Positions 50,307 to 59,377 of a stretch of DNA of 64,000 nucleotides are shown here, piece by piece. Each line of letters opens with the position of its first letter. Positions within the stretch are counted from its first letter, which is position 1. The translations under genes were made by a program, and so were the position numbers. Below the pieces are notes generated by a model, which was given only the letters and a program-made list of their open reading frames with translations, was not told where the DNA came from and did not search any database. This DNA comes from Sphingomonas montanisoli. GTDB taxonomy: Bacteria > Pseudomonadota > Alphaproteobacteria > Sphingomonadales > Sphingomonadaceae. The DNA is taken from assembly GCF_008274695.1 (NCBI RefSeq), contig NZ_VTOU01000002.1:806001-870000 (forward strand), read 5' to 3'.

Positions 50307-53300
50307 ATGCCCGCCGTCTTCACCATTCCCGCCAACCGTGCCTTCGCCGACGCGCTCGCCGCCGGGTTGATCGCGCTGACCAAGGACGAACCGCTGGGGC
50401 TGGCGCGGGCGACGTTGTTCGTGCCGAGCAATCGCGCGGGAAAGGCGATTTCGGATGCGTTCGTAAGGCGGGCCGAGGGTGGCTTGTTGCTTCCGCGCCT
50501 GATCGCGGTGGGCGATCCTAATCTCGATGAGCGGCTGGGCGGGCTGTTCGATCCGCTGCTGGCCGAGCCGGTGCCGCCCGCGATCGATCCGGTCGAGCGG
50601 CAGTTCATCCTCGCGCGACTGGTGAGCGAAGCCCGCGCGCTGGCAGGTGAACCGATCGAGGGGGCGGAGGCGGTGCGGCTCGCGGCCGACCTGGCCCGTA
50701 CGATCGACGAGCTGACGATCGAAGGGGTGACGACCGCCGATCTCGCGGGCGCGGTCGACAATCCCGATCTGTCCGATCATTGGCGGCGCGCGCTTTCGGT
50801 GCTGGAGGCGGTTGCCGATCGCTGGCCGGGGGAATTGGCGAAGCGCGGTCAGATCGACATGGCGGATCGGCGCAACCGGCTGTTGCGCGGGTTGGGTCAG
50901 CGTTGGCGCGATGCGCCGCCTGCGAGGCTGGTGGTCGCGGCGGGCATCAGCAGCGGCGCGCCGGCGGTGGCCGAATTGCTCCATGTGATCGCGCGACTGC
51001 CGCTGGGGATGGTGGTTCTGCCGGGTGTCGAAGCCAGCGGGCCTGAGGCGGAGTGGGACGCGCTGGGGCCGTTTGCGCGCGAGGACGGTGTTGCCCCACG
51101 CCGTTCGATCGAGACGCATCCGCAATTTCAGATGAAGCTGCTGCTCGACCGGCTGGGCGTGGCGCGCGGTGAGGTTCAGCGGTGGCGCTGGGGCGGGCGG
51201 CGCGACGCAGCGGCGGTGCGCGCGCGGGCGATTGCGAATGCGATGGCGCCGGCCGAGTTCACCGACAAATGGGCCACCCTGCCCAATGCCGAACGCCGTC
51301 TGTCGGGCGTGCGCGCGATCGAACTCGCCAATCCGGCGGAAGAGGCGCAGGCGATTGCGATTGCCCTGCGCGGCGCGATCGAAACGCCTGGGCGAACGGC
51401 CGCTCTGGTGACGCCCGATCGCGCGCTCGCGCGGCGCGTGGCGGCGCATCTGAAGCGCTGGGACATCGTGGCGGACGACAGCGCGGGCACGCCGCTGTCG
51501 CTGACGCCTGCGGGCACATTGTTGCTCGGTATCGCCGAGGCGGCGGCGGAACGCTTTGCGCCGGTGCCACTGCTGGCTTTGCTCAAGCATCCGCTGGTGA
51601 TGAAGGGGGACGAACGGCTCGACTGGCTGGAGGGTGCGCGTGCACTCGACGTCGCGCTGCGCGGTCCGCGGCCGGCGCCGGGGCTGGGCGGGGTGACGGC
51701 CTTCCTGCTCGACGGCGATCGCCATACGGCGTGGAAGCGCAAGGCGGCGCTGGGCTTCTGGGGCGATGCGCGCAAGCTGCTGGAGCCGCTTGAACGGGCC
51801 TTCAGCAATCCCTCCTCCCCCCATCCGTTCGTGTCGAGCGAAGTCGAGACACGTGGGCTGGGCGCTGGTGAACGTGTCTCGACTTCGCTCGACACGAACG
51901 GAACTCTTGGGGGCTACTTAGCCGCGCTCCGCGAAGCCGCGACCGCGCTCACCGGCGATGCCGCCTGGGCAGGGCCGGACGGGCGCGCGGCGGCGGATAT
52001 GATCGCAGAGCTGGAGGCGGCGGCGCCGCTCGGCCCCGAACGCTTCGATCCGGCCGGGCTGGTGCCGATGCTGCGCGGGTTCATGGATGCCAATGCTGTG
52101 CGGCCGCCGCAGGGCGGGCATCCGCGCGTGTCGATCTGGGGTTTGCTCGAAGCGCGTCTGCAGCAGGCCGATCTGATGGTGCTGGGCGGGCTGAACGAAG
52201 GAGTCTGGCCAACCCTGCCGAGCCCCGATCCGTGGCTTGCGCCGCGCATCCGCGCCGAACTGGGCCTGCCGGGGCTGGAACGGCGGATCGGGCTGTCGGC
52301 GCATGATTTCGCGATGGCGCTGGGCGCGAAACAGGTGATCGTCACCCGCGCCCGGCGCGATGCGCGCGCGCCGACGATCGCGTCGCGCTTCTGGTTGCGG
52401 CTCGAGGCGATGACCGGCGGCATGACGCGCGATCCCGCGCTGCGCAGTTGGGCGGGCGCGCTCGATCGCACGCCTGAGGTGCCGCCTGCGCGCCGCCCCG
52501 CGCCGGTGCCGCCGGTCGCCGATCGGCCGAAGGAGATCGCGGTCACCAAGCTCGATCGGCTCAAGGCGGACCCTTACGCTTTCTACGCCGACGCGATGCT
52601 CAAGCTCTATCCGCTCGACGCGGTCGATGCGGATCCGACTGCGGCGTGGCGCGGCACGGCGGTCCATGCGGTCCTCGAAGCGTGGATGAAGGAGGATGCG
52701 GCCGATCCCGAGCAATTGCTGCCCCGCGCCCGCGCGATGCTCGATGCGATGGCGGCGCATCCGGTGATGCGGGCGCTTTGGGAGCCGCGCTTGCTGGAGG
52801 CGATCGGGCAGTTCGCCGATTTCTTCCGCGACATGAAGCGCGAGGGGCGCCGTCCGCTCGTCGCCGAAGTGAAGGGGACGGCGGCGATTTCGGGCGTCAC
52901 CTTGAAGGGCACGGTCGACCGGATCGATCGTCTGCCCGACGGCGGCCTTGCGATCGTCGATTACAAGACGGGCACGCCGCCCAAGGGCAAACAGGTCGCC
53001 GCTGGATATGCGATGCAGCTGGGCCTGCTCGGTTTGATCGCCGAGCGGGGCGGGTTCGAGGATGTGGACGGCGTGCCCGCCGCGTTCGAATATTGGTCGC
53101 TCGCGCGTGACATCAAGACCGGGTTGCTCGGCTATACCTCGTCGCCGGTGGGCGGGCGGAACGGGATCGACCCGGCCGACTTCATGCCGCTGGCCGCATC
53201 GACCTTCGCGGAGGCGGTGGAAAAGTGGCTGCTGGGGCTGGAACCTTTCACCGCCAAGCTTCACCCTGAACATGCGCCTTATGGGGATTTTGATCAGCTG

Positions 53301-53336
53301 ATGCGCCTCGACGAATGGTATGGGCGGGGCCAATGA
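50307..53336 (+). CDS. addB: Double-strand break repair protein AddB, with an in-frame palindromic insertion
   Basis: A 1009-residue subunit of the AddAB helicase-nuclease that processes DNA ends for RecA. The N-terminal part is the degenerate helicase-like region of alphaproteobacterial AddB. The C-terminal RecB-type nuclease carries GTVDRIDRLPDGGLAIVDYKTG, with the catalytic Asp-x(n)-DYK set. Residues 507-532 (PFVSSEVETRGLGAGERVSTSLDTN) are encoded by a 77-bp palindrome (51825-51901), probably in a surface linker. The ATG at 50307 starts at the conserved FTIPANRAFADAL. The end overlaps addA by 4 bp. Confidence 0.93.
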   Translation: MPAVFTIPANRAFADALAAGLIALTKDEPLGLARATLFVPSNRAGKAISDAFVRRAEGGLLLPRLIAVGDPNLDERLGGLFDPLLAEPVPPAIDPVERQFILARLVSEARALAGEPIEGAEAVRLAADLARTIDELTIEGVTTADLAGAVDNPDLSDHWRRALSVLEAVADRWPGELAKRGQIDMADRRNRLLRGLGQRWRDAPPARLVVAAGISSGAPAVAELLHVIARLPLGMVVLPGVEASGPEAEWDALGPFAREDGVAPRRSIETHPQFQMKLLLDRLGVARGEVQRWRWGGRRDAAAVRARAIANAMAPAEFTDKWATLPNAERRLSGVRAIELANPAEEAQAIAIALRGAIETPGRTAALVTPDRALARRVAAHLKRWDIVADDSAGTPLSLTPAGTLLLGIAEAAAERFAPVPLLALLKHPLVMKGDERLDWLEGARALDVALRGPRPAPGLGGVTAFLLDGDRHTAWKRKAALGFWGDARKLLEPLERAFSNPSSPHPFVSSEVETRGLGAGERVSTSLDTNGTLGGYLAALREAATALTGDAAWAGPDGRAAADMIAELEAAAPLGPERFDPAGLVPMLRGFMDANAVRPPQGGHPRVSIWGLLEARLQQADLMVLGGLNEGVWPTLPSPDPWLAPRIRAELGLPGLERRIGLSAHDFAMALGAKQVIVTRARRDARAPTIASRFWLRLEAMTGGMTRDPALRSWAGALDRTPEVPPARRPAPVPPVADRPKEIAVTKLDRLKADPYAFYADAMLKLYPLDAVDADPTAAWRGTAVHAVLEAWMKEDAADPEQLLPRARAMLDAMAAHPVMRALWEPRLLEAIGQFADFFRDMKREGRRPLVAEVKGTAAISGVTLKGTVDRIDRLPDGGLAIVDYKTGTPPKGKQVAAGYAMQLGLLGLIAERGGFEDVDGVPAAFEYWSLARDIKTGLLGYTSSPVGGRNGIDPADFMPLAASTFAEAVEKWLLGLEPFTAKLHPEHAPYGDFDQLMRLDEWYGRGQ
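51825..51901. repeat. Palindromic element, family B, inside addB
   Basis: Perfect 30-bp arms (51825-51854 and 51872-51901, CCGTTCGTGTCGAGCGAAGT...) surround a 17-nt loop. The arms equal those inside the allantoate amidohydrolase gene. The left arm is read in a different frame from that copy, the right arm in the same frame (RVSTSLDT). Confidence 0.93.
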
Positions 53337-56300
53337 GTCGGCGGCTGAAGCCCCTGATGCCGTTGATGGCGCAGCAGCGCGATGCGTCCGATCCGGGGGC
53401 GCTCGTCTGGCTGTCGGCATCGGCGGGAACGGGCAAGACGCACGTCCTGACCGCGCGGGTGCTGCGCTTGCTGCTCAACGGCGTTCGGCCCGAGACGATC
53501 TTGTGCCTGACCTTCACCAAGGCGGGCGCGGCCGAGATGGCCGAGCGTATCCACGGCCGGCTGGCGCATTGGGCGCGGCTCAAGCCCAATCTGCTCGCGC
53601 AGGACCTGTTCCAGCTGGGCGAGGCGCATGGCGATGAAGCGGTTGCCCGCGCGCGCAAATTGTTTGCGCGGGTGCTGGAGGCGCCTGGCGGCGGGCTGCG
53701 GATCCAGACGATCCACGCCTTCTGCCAAACCCTGCTCGCGGGATTCCCGGCGGAGGCAGGGTTGGTGCCCGGTTTCCGCCCGATCGAAGGGCGCGAGGAG
53801 GCGGCGCTGGCGCGTTCGACGCTGGCGACGATGCTGGCCGATGCGACGCAGGGCGGCGATCTGCCGCTGATCCGCGACGTGCAGACGCTCAGCCGCCGGC
53901 TGGGCGAGGACAAGGCCGAAAGCTATCTGATGGACTGTGCGCGGCGGCCCGATGCGATGCGGGCGCTGGGCATGCGCGAGGGGATCGAGGCGCGGCTGCG
54001 CATGGCGCTGGGCGTGCCGATCGGCGATGTCGAGAGCGTGATCGTCGATCGGTGCGCGGAACTCGACATGGGCTGCTTCCACGCGATCGCGCAGGCCAAT
54101 GGCGGCTGGGGAACGGCGACGGGGTTGAAGGATGCCGACCGGGTGGTCGCGTTCATCAATGCGGGCGCCGCAGCGCGGGCGGCGATGCTCGACGACATCA
54201 TCGGCGTGGCGCTGACCAAGGACGGCTCCCCGCGCAAATATTCGCAGAAGCTGATCGACGCCGAGCCGCTCTACGTCACGCATTGCGAGCGCCTGGTCGA
54301 GCAGGTGCGCGCGCTGATCGAGCTGCGGATGAAGGCGGCGCTCGCGGCGTTGCTGGGCGCGGCGCTGCGCGCAGGACAGAGCTATGCCCTGGCCTACGAA
54401 GGGGCGAAGCGCGCCGGTGGGCTGGTCGACTTCGACGATCTGATCCGCGCGACCGTGCGCCTGCTCGATACGCCGGGCATGGGCGAGTGGGTCCGCTTCA
54501 AACTCGATCAGCAGACCGACCATATTCTGGTCGACGAGGCGCAGGATACCAACCGGTCCCAATGGGACATTGTCGAGGCGCTGGCGGGCGAGTTCTTCGC
54601 GGGCGAAGGCGCGCGCGATGCCCGCGTCGTGCGGACGATGTTCACCGTCGGCGACTTCAAGCAGGCGATCTTTGGTTTCCAGGGCACCGACCCCCGCGCG
54701 TTCGAGCGCGCCCGGATCGCGTTCCAGCTCAAGGCGATCCGGGGCGAGCGTGAGTTTGCCGAACTGTCGCTCGATCGCAGCTTTCGTTCGACACCGCCAG
54801 TGCTCGAACTGGTCGACCGGATGATCGCCGATCTGGGCAGTGATGGGCTGGGCCTCCAGCAGCTTGCCGAACCCCACATGTCGGCGCGGTCGCATCTGCC
54901 GGGGGTCGTCACCCTGTGGAAGCCGCTGTCGATCGAGGCGGTCGACGATGTCGAGGATGCCGGCGAGGAAAGCTGGGAGAGTGATGCGACCCGCGAGTTC
55001 GCGACCCGGCTCGCGCGGCAGATCAAGCTGTGGCTGGCCGAGCCGCTCTACATGCCGGGGCTGGGAAGGACGCTGCGGCCTGAGGACATCCTGGTGCTGG
55101 TGCGGCGGCGGGGGAGCCTTGCCTCGCTGATCGTCGCGCGGTTGCATGCCGAGGGGGTTCCGGTGGCGGGCGTCGATCGCCTGCGGTTGAATGCGCCGCT
55201 GGCGGTGCGCGATCTGCTCGCGGCGGTGCGCTTCGCGTTGCAGCCGGGGGATGATCTTAGCCTCGCATCGTTGCTCGTCTCGCCCTTGTTCGGGTGGAGC
55301 CAGGAACGGCTCTACGAGGTCGGCTTCGGGCGCAAGGGCGCGCTGTGGAAGGCGGTGCGCGACAGCGGGGACGATGCGGTCGCGATGCTCGACGATCTGC
55401 TCAACCAGGCCGATTTCACCACGCCCTATCGTTTCCTCGAACATATGCTGACCGGCCCGATGCAGGGTCGCGCGCGGCTGATCGCGCGGCTGGGGCAGGA
55501 GGCACGCGATCCGATCGAGGAACTGCTCAACGCTGCGCTCCAGTTCGAAGGGGTGGCAACCGCCTCGCTTCAGCGCTTCCTCGACTGGTTTGATCGCGGC
55601 GATGTCGAGATCACGCGCGATCCGTCTGCCCCCGCCGATGCGGTGCGGGTGATGACGGCGCATGGCTCGAAAGGGCTGCAGGCGCCGCTCGTCATTCTGG
55701 CCGATGCGACCGGCGATCCGGACGCGAACCGCGGCGCCACGCTCGGCTGGACGATCGATGAGGACATGCATCCCGTCCCCGTCCCGCGCCCCAAGAAGGA
55801 TGAGATGGTCGACGAACTGCGCCGCGACGCTGACGATCATGCCGCGCGCGAGGCGGCCGAACATTGGCGCTTGCTCTATGTCGCCGCCACGCGCGCCGAG
55901 GAGCATCTGGTGATCGGCGGCGCGCTGGGCCCACGTGCCAAGGGCGTGCCCCCGTCGCGCAGCTGGTATGGCGCGATCGAGGCGGCGATGACCGGGGTGG
56001 GCGCCGAGCCGGTCGAGGACGAGCTGTGGGGCACGGCCAGCCATTTCCGCGGCAGCGCGCCGTTGGCGGCGGGCACGCGCAAGGAACCGAAGCCGCGCTC
56101 CGAACTGCCGGTGATCAGCGAACCGGCCTGGCTCCGTATCGGCGCACCGCGCGAGGAGAGGCCGCCGCGTCCGCTCGCGCCGTCGTCGCTGGGGCCGGAC
56201 GAGGTTGCCGATCCGCCACCGACGCCTGCGATGCGCGCGGCGGGGCGGCGCGGCTCGCTGCTCCATGCGCTGTTCGAGCGGTTGCCGGGCGTGGCGCCGG

Positions 56301-56770
56301 CCGATCGGTCGGGCGCTGCCGAACGCTGGCTGGAACATTCGGCGGGCGTGGCGGATGCCGATGAACGCCGCGCGCTGGTGGCCGACGCCTGCGCGGTGAT
56401 CGATCATCCCGCTTTCGCCGCCGTCTTTGCCTCCGACGCCCTTGCCGAAGCGCCGATCGCAGCGGTGGTCGACGGCGATGTGATTGCGGGCACGGTCGAT
56501 CGCCTGCTGGTGTCGGCCGATCGCGTGCTGGTGGTCGATTTCAAGACCGGGCGGCGGGTGCCGGGTTCGGTCGAGGCGGTGCCGATACATCATCTGCGGC
56601 AGATGGGTGCTTATGCCGCCGCGCTCGCGACCATCTTTCCGGGGCGACGGATCGAGGCCGGGCTGCTCTACACGAGCGGGCCTGCGCTGATCGTGCTGCC
56701 GCCCGACGTGCTCGCGGCGCACAAGCCGGGCTTTAGGGGGGCGGAGCAAAAGCAGGCGTCAGGCCGTTGA
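53333..56770 (+). CDS. addA: Double-strand break repair helicase AddA
   Basis: A 1145-residue UvrD-type helicase with a C-terminal RecB-like nuclease domain. Walker A is SASAGTGKTHVL near the N-terminus. Motif Ia/II segments are LCLTFTKAGAAEMAERI and HILVDEAQDTNRSQWDI, motif III is TVGDFKQAIFGFQG, and motif VI is LLYVAATRAEEHL. The nuclease end shows VLVVDFKTGRR. It works as a complex with AddB. The ATGA overlap (53333-53336) fixes the start. trxA follows 53 bp later. Confidence 0.96.
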   Translation: MSRRLKPLMPLMAQQRDASDPGALVWLSASAGTGKTHVLTARVLRLLLNGVRPETILCLTFTKAGAAEMAERIHGRLAHWARLKPNLLAQDLFQLGEAHGDEAVARARKLFARVLEAPGGGLRIQTIHAFCQTLLAGFPAEAGLVPGFRPIEGREEAALARSTLATMLADATQGGDLPLIRDVQTLSRRLGEDKAESYLMDCARRPDAMRALGMREGIEARLRMALGVPIGDVESVIVDRCAELDMGCFHAIAQANGGWGTATGLKDADRVVAFINAGAAARAAMLDDIIGVALTKDGSPRKYSQKLIDAEPLYVTHCERLVEQVRALIELRMKAALAALLGAALRAGQSYALAYEGAKRAGGLVDFDDLIRATVRLLDTPGMGEWVRFKLDQQTDHILVDEAQDTNRSQWDIVEALAGEFFAGEGARDARVVRTMFTVGDFKQAIFGFQGTDPRAFERARIAFQLKAIRGEREFAELSLDRSFRSTPPVLELVDRMIADLGSDGLGLQQLAEPHMSARSHLPGVVTLWKPLSIEAVDDVEDAGEESWESDATREFATRLARQIKLWLAEPLYMPGLGRTLRPEDILVLVRRRGSLASLIVARLHAEGVPVAGVDRLRLNAPLAVRDLLAAVRFALQPGDDLSLASLLVSPLFGWSQERLYEVGFGRKGALWKAVRDSGDDAVAMLDDLLNQADFTTPYRFLEHMLTGPMQGRARLIARLGQEARDPIEELLNAALQFEGVATASLQRFLDWFDRGDVEITRDPSAPADAVRVMTAHGSKGLQAPLVILADATGDPDANRGATLGWTIDEDMHPVPVPRPKKDEMVDELRRDADDHAAREAAEHWRLLYVAATRAEEHLVIGGALGPRAKGVPPSRSWYGAIEAAMTGVGAEPVEDELWGTASHFRGSAPLAAGTRKEPKPRSELPVISEPAWLRIGAPREERPPRPLAPSSLGPDEVADPPPTPAMRAAGRRGSLLHALFERLPGVAPADRSGAAERWLEHSAGVADADERRALVADACAVIDHPAFAAVFASDALAEAPIAAVVDGDVIAGTVDRLLVSADRVLVVDFKTGRRVPGSVEAVPIHHLRQMGAYAAALATIFPGRRIEAGLLYTSGPALIVLPPDVLAAHKPGFRGAEQKQASGR

Positions 56771-56823
56771 GCGTGACGCGGACCCGCCTTACATCGTTGC
56801 GGTAACGAAGGAGTTTTCAGCAC

Positions 56824-57144
56824 ATGCCGACCAAAGCCATCACCGACTCGTCGTTTCACAGCGACGTCATCGCCGCCGACGGCCCCGTCCTCGTCGATTT
56901 CTGGGCCGAGTGGTGCGGCCCGTGTAAGATGATCGGCCCCAGCCTCGAGGAAATCTCGGAGGAACTGGGTGAGAAGGTGACGATCACCAAGCTCAACATC
57001 GACGAGAATCCCGAAGCGCCCGGCCGTTACGGGGTGCGCGGCATCCCGACGATGATCCTGTTCAAGAACGGTCAGCCGACCGCCACCAAGGTGGGCGCCG
57101 CCCCCAAGAGTCAGCTCAAGGGGTGGCTCGAAGGCGAGCTGTAA
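56824..57144 (+). CDS. trxA: Thioredoxin
   Basis: A 106-residue thioredoxin with the redox centre WCGPC in [19 protein letters not shown]. The cis-Pro lies in [14 protein letters not shown]. It is the usual cytosolic dithiol donor for ribonucleotide and methionine sulfoxide reductases. AAGGAG (56808-56813) lies 10 nt before the ATG. A weak promoter (TTGAGC 56767, TACATC 56790) overlaps the addA stop and could drive it separately. Confidence 0.96.
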   Translation: MPTKAITDSSFHSDVIAADGPVLVDFWAEWCGPCKMIGPSLEEISEELGEKVTITKLNIDENPEAPGRYGVRGIPTMILFKNGQPTATKVGAAPKSQLKGWLEGEL

Positions 57145-57162
57145 GCTCGCCACATCATCTCT

Positions 57163-57271
57163 CGTCATTGCGAGCGTAGCGAAGCAATCCAGGCCCGAAC
57201 CAACTGAGGTTCGTGACCTTCTCTCCAGCAGGACTGGATTGCTTCGTCGCCTTCGGCTTATCGCAATGACG
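57163..57271. repeat. Palindromic repeat, family C, after trxA
   Basis: CGTCATTGCGA (57163-57173) mirrors TCGCAATGACG (57261-57271), and GAAGCAATCCA (57181-57191) mirrors TGGATTGCTTC (57236-57246). The two nested stems give an element of about 109 bp. Confidence 0.9.
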
Positions 57272-57329
57272 ATATGAACTGCGCGACGCGGTGGAGCGAG
57301 GTGTTGCCCGCTCGTACACACATCCCATT

Positions 57330-57359
57330 CGTCACCCCGGACCAAGCCCCGGGGTGACG
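57330..57359. repeat. Short hairpin of family D/E between convergent genes
   Basis: CGTCACCCC (57330-57338) and GGGGTGACG (57351-57359) flank GGACCAAGCCCC. It lies just after the stop of the minus-strand SDR gene and could act as its terminator, although no T-tract follows. Confidence 0.7.
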
Positions 57360-57367
57360 GTGGTAAT

Positions 57368-58114
57368 CTAGCCCCGCACCAGCGCCCCGCCGTTGACGTC
57401 GATCACCTGCCCCGTGATCCACTCGCCGTCGTCCGAATGGAGCAAGGTGGCGATGCCCGCGACGTCGTCGGGCTTGCCGAGGCGCGGGCTCCACGCGTTG
57501 GCGAGGCCCGCATCGATGAATTTTTGCGGCAGGCCCGCCTTGGCGCGCTCGGTCAGGATCATGCCGTAGGACAGCGTGTTGCAGCGTATCCCCTGCTTGC
57601 CGTAGCGGCGCGCCACATGGCGGGTCATTGTTTCGACCCCGGCCTTCGCGGTTTGATAGCCGAGCCGGGTGACATCGACCCCGCGACATGAATTGGACGA
57701 CGTGAAGACGATCGATCCGCCGCCGGTCATCAGCGGGATCGCGGTCTTGGCCGCCTGTGCATAGCCATAGAGATGCGCGTCGATCTGCGACTGCCAGATG
57801 TCGAAGTCGAGCGCGAGCAGATCGGCGTCATGCGGCATGGCGGTCGGGTTGCCGGCAATCATGTGGACCCCGTCGAGCCGGCCCTGGACGGCCGCAACGC
57901 TCTCGATCATCGCGGTGATGCTCGCCCGATCGCGCAGGTCGAAGCGGTGCGCGCTGGCCTTGTCGCCGATCTCGGCGGCGAGCCGCTCGGCCCCGTCGAA
58001 ATCGAAATCGCCGATCGCGACATGCGCACCCTCGGCAGCTAGCCGTCGCGACACCGCCTCGCCCGATCCGCCGGCACCACCGCCGATGATGATCACTTTG
58101 CCTGTCAGCCTCAT
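57368..58114 (-). CDS. Short-chain dehydrogenase/reductase
   Basis: A 248-residue SDR starting MRLTGKVIIIGGGAGGSG. The cofactor loop is unusual (IGGGAGGSG instead of TGxxxGIG). The catalytic Ser is in FTSSNS and YQTAKAG gives the Tyr/Lys pair. The acid after beta2 (IGDFDFDG) suggests NAD(H). The ATG at 58114 is favoured by GGGAGAAAATGGG upstream. It is probably co-expressed with maiA, 55 bp upstream on the same strand. Substrate unknown. Confidence 0.85.
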   Translation of the reverse strand: MRLTGKVIIIGGGAGGSGEAVSRRLAAEGAHVAIGDFDFDGAERLAAEIGDKASAHRFDLRDRASITAMIESVAAVQGRLDGVHMIAGNPTAMPHDADLLALDFDIWQSQIDAHLYGYAQAAKTAIPLMTGGGSIVFTSSNSCRGVDVTRLGYQTAKAGVETMTRHVARRYGKQGIRCNTLSYGMILTERAKAGLPQKFIDAGLANAWSPRLGKPDDVAGIATLLHSDDGEWITGQVIDVNGGALVRG

Positions 58115-58169
58115 CCCATTTTCTCCCATTTCGAAAGAAAATTCTATGGCATGACGGACCATATGCCCG

Positions 58170-58805
58170 CTAGTCGGCGTCTGATTGGCTTGACGGATGG
58201 GTCGCGGAAACCGCTTCGATCGCCTGCGTCCGTTCCGACACGGCGACGAGGCGTGGATATGCGGACAGGTCGACCGCGAAGCGCTTGGCTGAATAGACCT
58301 GCGGCACCAGGCAGCAGTCGGCGATCGTCGGCTTGTCGCCATAGGCAAAGCCCGCGCCATGGCGCGCGATCAGGGTTTCAAGCGCCGCGAAGCCATCGCC
58401 GATCCAGCGCGCGATCCAGGCGTCGACCTGCGGCTGCTCGGCCCCCAGATCGGCCCTGAGTGTATTCAGCACGCGCAGATTGTTGAGTGGGTGGATGTCG
58501 CACGCGATCAAGGCCGCCATCGATCGGACGATCGCGCGGCCTGCTGCGTCGGCCGGGAGCAAAGCGGGCTTCGGCCAGCTCTCCTCGATCCACTCCAGAA
58601 TCGCGAGGCTTTGCGTCAGGGTCATCCCGTCGGCCTCGATCGCGGGCACCAGCCCCTGCGGCGCGAGCGCGACATAAGCCGGATCGCGTTGCGCGCCGGT
58701 GCGCAGATCGTGGGTGACGCGATCATGCGCCACGCCTTTGAGCGCCAGCGCGATCCGCACGCGATAGCCCGCCCCCGATCGCCAATAATCGTGAAGGATC
58801 AGCAT
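58170..58805 (-). CDS. maiA: Maleylacetoacetate isomerase (zeta-class glutathione transferase)
   Basis: A 211-residue GST-fold enzyme. The N-terminal thioredoxin-like domain starts ILHDYWRSGAGYRVRIAL, where the Ser/Gly/Tyr-Arg segment binds glutathione, and QGLVPAIE and TQSLAILEWIEE follow. The C-terminal domain has CDIHPLNNLRVL and PTIADCCLVPQVYSAKRF. It isomerises maleylacetoacetate to fumarylacetoacetate in tyrosine/homogentisate breakdown. No hgd or fah gene is present next to it. It is divergent from an Lrp-type regulator, which may control it. Confidence 0.9.
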   Translation of the reverse strand: MLILHDYWRSGAGYRVRIALALKGVAHDRVTHDLRTGAQRDPAYVALAPQGLVPAIEADGMTLTQSLAILEWIEESWPKPALLPADAAGRAIVRSMAALIACDIHPLNNLRVLNTLRADLGAEQPQVDAWIARWIGDGFAALETLIARHGAGFAYGDKPTIADCCLVPQVYSAKRFAVDLSAYPRLVAVSERTQAIEAVSATHPSSQSDAD

Positions 58806-58898
58806 GGGGGCATCCTCGCAGAGTTGGGGCGCGATGGCGTTTCATATTTCGTCCGATCGTCGCTATCGCTGTGCAATCTGCATCGGAACGCCGCGAAT

Positions 58899-59369
58899 AT
58901 GAAACAGGTTCATCAACTCGACGCGATCGATCGCCGCATCGTCACCGCGCTTCAACGCAACGGGGCGCTCACCCACGCCGATCTGGCGGAGGAGGTGGGG
59001 GCCTCGGCTGCCTCCTGCTGGCGACGGATCAAGGCGCTGGAGGCGGCGGGCGTGCTGATCGGCACGGTGCGCCTGGTCGATCCCGATCGGGTGGGGCGCG
59101 GAGTCAACGTGCTGTGCAGCGTGCGGATGCGCAGCCACGCCCCCGCCGACCGCGCCGCTTTCGAGGATTTCGCCCGCGCGGCGCCCGAGATCCTCGAATG
59201 TTTCTCGATGTCGGGCGAATGGGATTATCTGCTGCGGATCGTGGTGGCCGATGTCGGCGACTATGAGCGTTTCCTGATGCGCAGCCTGCTGGGGCATCCG
59301 ACGGTTCTGACCGCAAGTTCGCACTTCGCGCTCGGGCTCATTAAATACAGCACCGCGATACCGGTGTAG
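58899..59369 (+). CDS. Lrp/AsnC-family transcriptional regulator
   Basis: A 156-residue protein. The N-terminal winged helix is LDAIDRRIVTALQRNGALTHADLAEEVGASAASCWRRIKALEAAGVL. The C-terminal RAM domain has ILECFSMSGEWDYLLRIVVADVGDYERFL and HPTVLTASSHFALGLIKYSTAIPV. Such regulators sense amino acids or their derivatives. It is divergent from maiA by 93 bp and 8 nt ahead of the enoyl-CoA hydratase gene, so it probably controls both sides. Confidence 0.92.
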   Translation: MKQVHQLDAIDRRIVTALQRNGALTHADLAEEVGASAASCWRRIKALEAAGVLIGTVRLVDPDRVGRGVNVLCSVRMRSHAPADRAAFEDFARAAPEILECFSMSGEWDYLLRIVVADVGDYERFLMRSLLGHPTVLTASSHFALGLIKYSTAIPV

Positions 59370-59377
59370 GAGGGGAC

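Noticed and set aside
53294-56749. Minus-strand open frame of 1151 codons opposite addA
   Set aside because: addA motifs on the plus strand are complete; the antisense frame shows only low-complexity Arg/His/Gln-rich translation.
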